A stretch of DNA of 64,000 nucleotides. Source: Mycobacterium sp. AZCC_0083. GTDB lineage: Bacteria; Actinomycetota; Actinomycetes; Mycobacteriales; Mycobacteriaceae. The stretch lies in NCBI RefSeq assembly GCF_014202335.1, contig NZ_JACHGP010000001.1, positions 109,804 to 173,803 on the forward strand. The letters run 5' to 3'. Under the pieces are notes generated by a model. That model saw nothing but the letters and a program-made list of their open reading frames with translations. It did not search any database and was not told where the DNA came from. This document shows, one piece after another, positions 59,927 through 64,000 of the stretch (within the stretch, counting starts at the first letter, position 1; every line of letters begins with the position of its first letter). A program made the translations under genes and the position numbers.

Positions 59927-60730
59927 ATGTATGTCACCGTCGCCCAATTCGCCGCCACGAAGGACAAGGCACAGAATCTCGCCACGGCCACGCGCTTGAT
60001 CGCCGACGCGGCCGAGCGGGGAACTTCCCTCGTCGTGCTTCCCGAGAACGCCATGTACTCCGACCCGGATCCGACCGGCGACGTCCGGCCCGCCGCCGAG
60101 CCGGTGGACGGGCCGTTCGCCCAGTCGATCGCTCAGGCCGCGAAGAACGCTGGCGTGGCGGTCATCGCCGGCATGACCGAGGGGCCCAGTGGCGACGACC
60201 GGTGCACGAACGCCGTGCTCGCCGTCGACGAGCAAGGGCGCACGATCGGCGTCTACCGCAAGGTGCACCTCTACGACGCCTTCGGCTACCGCGAATCCGA
60301 CCGCATCGTCCCGCACGCACCGCGGCCCCTCGTCTTCGACCGGGACGGCCTGCGCTTCGGTGTGATGACCTGTTACGACCTGCGTTTCCCTGAGATGGCG
60401 CGCTTTCTGGTGGATGCCGGAGCCGAAGTACTGATCGTGCCTGCCGCGTGGGTGGCAGGCCCGGCCAAGGAGGATCACTGGACGACCCTGCTCCGCGCAC
60501 GCGCCATCGAGAACACGGTCTACGTTCTGGCGTGCGGGCAGACCGGCCCTGTCAGTGTCGGGCACAGCGCGATCATCGATCCCATGGGGCAGATCGTCGC
60601 AGGGGCCGGCGAGGCACCAGGCTTCGTGACCGCCTGGATCGACCACGCGCGGCTGGACGAGGTCCGGGCCAAGAACCCCAGCCTGGCCAACCGTCGATTC
60701 GGCCTCAGGGTCCCAGGCGACGACGTCTAA
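59927..60730 (+). CDS. Nitrilase-superfamily carbon-nitrogen hydrolase
   Basis: 267 residues with the complete catalytic triad: Glu40 in VVLPENAMY, Lys112 in VYRKVHLYD and Cys149 in GVMTCYDLRFPE. HWTTLLRARAIENTVYVLACGQTG and HSAIIDPMGQIVAGAGE follow. The closest pattern is the Nit/omega-amidase-like and deaminated-glutathione-amidase branch, so an amide rather than a nitrile is the likely substrate. It starts 31 bp after the aldolase. Together they probably form the downstream steps of the island's pathway. Confidence 0.9.
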   Translation: MYVTVAQFAATKDKAQNLATATRLIADAAERGTSLVVLPENAMYSDPDPTGDVRPAAEPVDGPFAQSIAQAAKNAGVAVIAGMTEGPSGDDRCTNAVLAVDEQGRTIGVYRKVHLYDAFGYRESDRIVPHAPRPLVFDRDGLRFGVMTCYDLRFPEMARFLVDAGAEVLIVPAAWVAGPAKEDHWTTLLRARAIENTVYVLACGQTGPVSVGHSAIIDPMGQIVAGAGEAPGFVTAWIDHARLDEVRAKNPSLANRRFGLRVPGDDV

Positions 60731-60749
60731 TCCGGTCAGTGCCCGCTTT

Positions 60750-63700
60750 CTAACCCAGGCAACCGGGACCGAGAAGTGCCTTCAGGTCCCCCATCAACGC
60801 CGAGGACGTCGTCACGCGCAGCGCCTGATCCAGTTCCAGCGTGGTGATCCGATCGCCGCTGATCAGCCGCAGATGCACCTTCGACGTGCCGGGATGGTTG
60901 GCCAGCACGGCCTTGAGCGCGCTGACCTTGTCGACGGTGCACTGGCGCGTCGGCAGGCTGACCGCGAGCGGCCGGTCCACCTGGGCGCTCGAGAAGTCCG
61001 GCACGACGAGCTCGTTGGCGATCAGGGAGACCCGGTCGTCGCGGATGTTCACCTTGCCTGCCACCAGCACCACGGCGTCGTCGGCGATGTCCGCGCCGAA
61101 CGTGGTGTACGTGTGCGGGAAGAACATCACCTCGATGCCACCGGTGAGGTCTTCCAATTGCGCTGAGGCCCAGGGCATCCCGTTCTTGTTCACCCGCCGG
61201 TTCACGGAGGCGAGGATGCCGCCGACCCGGACCTGCGTGTCGTTGGCCACGTCGCCGTTGAGAATGCCGGGGATCTGGGTGTCCACCTGGGCGTTCAACA
61301 GATGCGCGACACCGTTGAGCGGATGCCCGGACACGTAGAGGCCCAGCATCTCCCGCTCGAGTGCGAGCTTGTGCTTGTCCTCCCACTCCTCGTCGGGCAC
61401 CTTGATGGTGAACACCGCGTCCGCAGCGGTATCGGCGCCGCCGAACAGGTCGAACTGACCCATCGCCTCGGCCTTCTTGGTGCCAAGAACCGAGTCGACG
61501 GCGTCGGTGTGGATCAGGAAGAGACCCTTGCGGGGGTGCCCAAGCGAGTCGAATGCGCCCGCCTTGATCAGCGACTCCGTCACCTTCTTGTTGCACGCGG
61601 TGATGTGGACCTTGTTCAGGTAGTCGGAGAAGTCGGTGTACTTGCCCTTGTCGGTGCGCGTACTGATCAGCGAGGCAACGACATTCGTGCCGACGTTGCG
61701 CACCGCCCCCAACCCGAATCGGATGTCGACGCCAACCGTCGCGAAGTTCAGCACCGATTCGTTGACGTCCGGCGGCAGCACGGTGATGCCCAGCCTGCGG
61801 CAGTCCGCCAGGTACACCGCCGCCTTGTCCTTGTCGTCACCGACGGAGGTGAGCAGGCCCGCCATGTACTCGCCCGGGTAGTTGGCCTTGAGATAGGCCG
61901 TCCAGTACGACACCAGCCCGTAGCCCGCGGCGTGCGACTTGTTGAACGCGTAGTCCGCGAACGGAAGAACGGTGTCCCACAACGCCTTGATGGCAGGGGC
62001 GGAGAAGCCGTTGGCCTTCATCCCGTCGGAGAAGCCCTCGTACTCCTTGTCGAGCACTTCACGCTTCTTCTTGCCCATGGCCTTGCGCAGAATGTCTGCT
62101 CGGGCCAGTGAGTAGCTCGCCACCTTCTGCGCGATGCGCATGATCTGTTCCTGATAGACGATCAGACCGTGGGTCTCGGCCAGGATCTCTTCGAGGGGTT
62201 CGGCCAGCTCGGGGTGGATGGGCTTGATCGCCTGCCGGTTGTTCTTGCGGTCGGCGTAGTCGTTGTGGGCGTTCACGCCCATCGGACCTGGCCGGTACAG
62301 CGCAATGACGGCGACGACGTCCTCGAACTCGGTCGGCTGCATGCGGCGCAGCAGATCGCGCATCGGCCCGCCGTCCAGCTGGAACACGCCGAGCGTGTCA
62401 CCGCGGCCGAGCAGTTCGTAGGTCGCGGGATCGTCGAGCGGCACCGCGTCGAGGTCGAGGTCGATGCCCCGGTTCGCCTTGATGTTCTCGATGGCGTCGC
62501 CGATGATCGTCAGGTTCCGCAGGCCGAGGAAGTCCATCTTGAGCAGGCCGATGGCCTCACACGATGGATAATCCCAGCCGGTGATGACGGCACCGTCCTG
62601 CGGCCGCTTCCACAGCGGAATCGACTCGATGAGCGGTTCGGAGCTCATGATCACCGCGCAGGCGTGCACGCCTGCGTTGCGGACCAGACCCTCCAGGCCG
62701 CGGGCGGTCTCGTAGATGGTGCGCACGTCGGGATCGGTGTCGATCAGGGCGCGGACCTCGGCGGCCTCCTTGTACCGCTCGTGGTTGGGATCGGTGATAC
62801 CCGCCACCGAGATGTCCTTGGCCATGATCGGCGGCGGAAGCGCCTTCGTGATGCGGTCGGCGATGGCGAAACCGGGTTGCCCGTAGTGCACGCGGGCCGA
62901 ATCCTTCAGTGCCGCCTTCGTCTTGATGGTGCCGAAGGTGATGACCTGCGCGACCCGGTCGCTGCCCCACTTGTTCGCCGCGTAGCGCAGCATCTCGCCG
63001 CGACGACGGTCGTCGAAGTCGATGTCGATATCGGGCATCGACGCGCGTTCCGGGTTGAGGAACCGCTCGAACAGCAGCCCGTACTTGATGGGGTCGATGT
63101 TCGTGATGCCCATGGCGTACGCGACCAGCGACCCCGCCGCCGACCCGCGGCCTGGCCCCACCCTGATGTCGACCGACCTCGCGTACTCGATCAGGTCGGC
63201 GACGATCAGGAAGTAGGACGGGTACCCCTTGTCGCAGATGACCGTGCTCTCGTACTCGGCGCGATCCACGTACTCCTGGGGCACCCCTGACGGGAAACGG
63301 CGCGCTAGCCCGGCGGCGACCTCGTGGCGCAGCCAGCACGCCTGATCGTGGCCGTCGGGCACCGGGAAGACCGGCATCCGGTCCTTGGGCGCCCAGACGT
63401 CGGCGTAGGACTGCACCCGCTCGGCGATCAGCAGCGTCGAGTCGCACGCTTCTGGGACCTCGGCGTCCCACAGCGCGCGCATCTCGGTGGCCGACTTCAG
63501 GTAGTAACCGTCGCCGTCGAACTTGAACCGGTTCGGGTCCGACAGCGTCTTGCCGGTCTGTATGCAGAGCAGTGCCTCGTGGTTGTGGGAGGCCTCGCGC
63601 GTCACGTAGTGGCAGTCGTTGGTCGCCAGCGCCGGGATGCCGAGCTTGCGGCCGACCTCCAAAAGGCCCTCGCGCACCCGGCGCTCGATGGACAATCCGT

Positions 63701-64000
63701 GGTCCATCAGCTCCAGGAAGTAGTTCTCGGCCCCGAAGATCTCGCGCCACGTGGCCGCCGACTCCAGCGCCTCGCGGTCGTGGCCGAGCCGCAGCCGGGT
63801 CTGCACCTCACCCGACGGGCAACCCGTGGTGGCGATGATGCCCTCGTGGTGTTCGGCGATGATCTCGGCGTCCATCCGCGACCACTTGCCCAGTTGGCCC
63901 TCGAACGATGCCCGCGACGACAGCTTGAACAGGTTGCGCAGGCCGGTCGCGTTCTCGGCGACCATGGTCAGGTGGGTGTAGGACCCGCTACCCGAGATGT
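60750..64000 (-). CDS. dnaE1: Replicative DNA polymerase III alpha subunit, 5' end outside window
   Basis: Main replicative polymerase. About 1083 codons are visible; the frame is open at the right edge ([24 protein letters not shown]), so roughly the first 100 residues, part of the PHP domain, are missing. The rest of the PHP domain has [16 protein letters not shown] and [26 protein letters not shown]. The polymerase core has [19 protein letters not shown] and the catalytic aspartates in [16 protein letters not shown]. Helix-hairpin-helix ([20 protein letters not shown]), OB-fold ([29 protein letters not shown]) and C-terminal domains follow. Convergent with the nitrilase gene, 19 bp apart. 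Confidence 0.97.
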   Translation of the reverse strand, partial: ISGSGSYTHLTMVAENATGLRNLFKLSSRASFEGQLGKWSRMDAEIIAEHHEGIIATTGCPSGEVQTRLRLGHDREALESAATWREIFGAENYFLELMDHGLSIERRVREGLLEVGRKLGIPALATNDCHYVTREASHNHEALLCIQTGKTLSDPNRFKFDGDGYYLKSATEMRALWDAEVPEACDSTLLIAERVQSYADVWAPKDRMPVFPVPDGHDQACWLRHEVAAGLARRFPSGVPQEYVDRAEYESTVICDKGYPSYFLIVADLIEYARSVDIRVGPGRGSAAGSLVAYAMGITNIDPIKYGLLFERFLNPERASMPDIDIDFDDRRRGEMLRYAANKWGSDRVAQVITFGTIKTKAALKDSARVHYGQPGFAIADRITKALPPPIMAKDISVAGITDPNHERYKEAAEVRALIDTDPDVRTIYETARGLEGLVRNAGVHACAVIMSSEPLIESIPLWKRPQDGAVITGWDYPSCEAIGLLKMDFLGLRNLTIIGDAIENIKANRGIDLDLDAVPLDDPATYELLGRGDTLGVFQLDGGPMRDLLRRMQPTEFEDVVAVIALYRPGPMGVNAHNDYADRKNNRQAIKPIHPELAEPLEEILAETHGLIVYQEQIMRIAQKVASYSLARADILRKAMGKKKREVLDKEYEGFSDGMKANGFSAPAIKALWDTVLPFADYAFNKSHAAGYGLVSYWTAYLKANYPGEYMAGLLTSVGDDKDKAAVYLADCRRLGITVLPPDVNESVLNFATVGVDIRFGLGAVRNVGTNVVASLISTRTDKGKYTDFSDYLNKVHITACNKKVTESLIKAGAFDSLGHPRKGLFLIHTDAVDSVLGTKKAEAMGQFDLFGGADTAADAVFTIKVPDEEWEDKHKLALEREMLGLYVSGHPLNGVAHLLNAQVDTQIPGILNGDVANDTQVRVGGILASVNRRVNKNGMPWASAQLEDLTGGIEVMFFPHTYTTFGADIADDAVVLVAGKVNIRDDRVSLIANELVVPDFSSAQVDRPLAVSLPTRQCTVDKVSALKAVLANHPGTSKVHLRLISGDRITTLELDQALRVTTSSALMGDLKALLGPGCLG

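Overview
The window is high-GC actinobacterial chromosome. Gene content and order (gltB; lgt-trpABC-TIGR02234-trpE; hisIF-impA-hisAHBCD; nadCBA with a Nudix-type regulator; bioB-bsaP and bioD-bioF-bioA; treXYZ; ilvA; dnaE1) identify it as Mycobacterium sensu lato. The Nudix regulator beside nadABC, the BsaP-type partner of BioB and the extra transporter/catabolic island point to an environmental, probably fast-growing (Mycolicibacterium-like) species. GTG starts, 4-bp ATGA/GTGA gene overlaps and leaderless starts (a TANNNT -10 box 6-8 nt before the start codon) recur throughout. I recognised no tRNA, rRNA, CRISPR array, transposase or prophage.

Layout. 1-5149: gltB (C-terminal end outside the window), a DUF2752 protein and a TM2-domain protein. 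5472-5894: a small secreted protein with two Ltp-type repeats. 6073-13377: the trp operon, read right to left as trpE, a TIGR02234 membrane protein, trpC, trpB, trpA and lgt; Lgt carries a very long acidic repeat tail. 13428-15187: a divergent peroxiredoxin, an ABC ATPase and a small coiled-coil protein. 15206-21654: a complete overlapping his operon (hisD-C-B-H-A-impA-F-I). No trpF is seen, so HisA is expected to be the bifunctional PriA serving both his and trp pathways. 21700-25365: a deazaflavin-dependent oxidoreductase, a LysE exporter, a CocE-hydrolase remnant, a zinc alcohol dehydrogenase divergent from a TetR regulator, and a membrane-anchored protein. 25436-29711: nadABC and its divergent regulator NrtR, with a perfect palindrome between them. 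29754-37744: a secreted-type lipase and the biotin genes with regulator BioQ and two BioQ-type operators. 37822-46240: an acyltransferase followed by treX-treY-treZ, which turn glycogen into trehalose. 46253-49636: Sel1-repeat protein, ilvA and small proteins. 49666-52110: membrane proteins and a methyltransferase, with one gene bracketed by 35-bp direct repeats. 52350-60730: an accessory island encoding a peptide-type ABC importer, a creatininase-like amidohydrolase, a GntR/FCD regulator, an HpcH-type aldolase and a nitrilase-family amidase. 60750-64000: dnaE1, with its N-terminal end outside the window.

The most notable non-standard signals are: (i) a small interspersed repeat, core TTCCCCCGTCGCTTCGCTCG, that has inserted in frame into at least three genes as 33-bp units, with imperfect target duplications in two, plus a related variant in nadB; (ii) the uncharacterised importer/amidase/aldolase island, whose two promoter regions share a GTATAC motif and whose creatininase-like enzyme lacks a normally conserved metal-ligand histidine; (iii) a gene cassette flanked by 35-bp direct repeats; and (iv) the repeat-rich acidic tail of Lgt.
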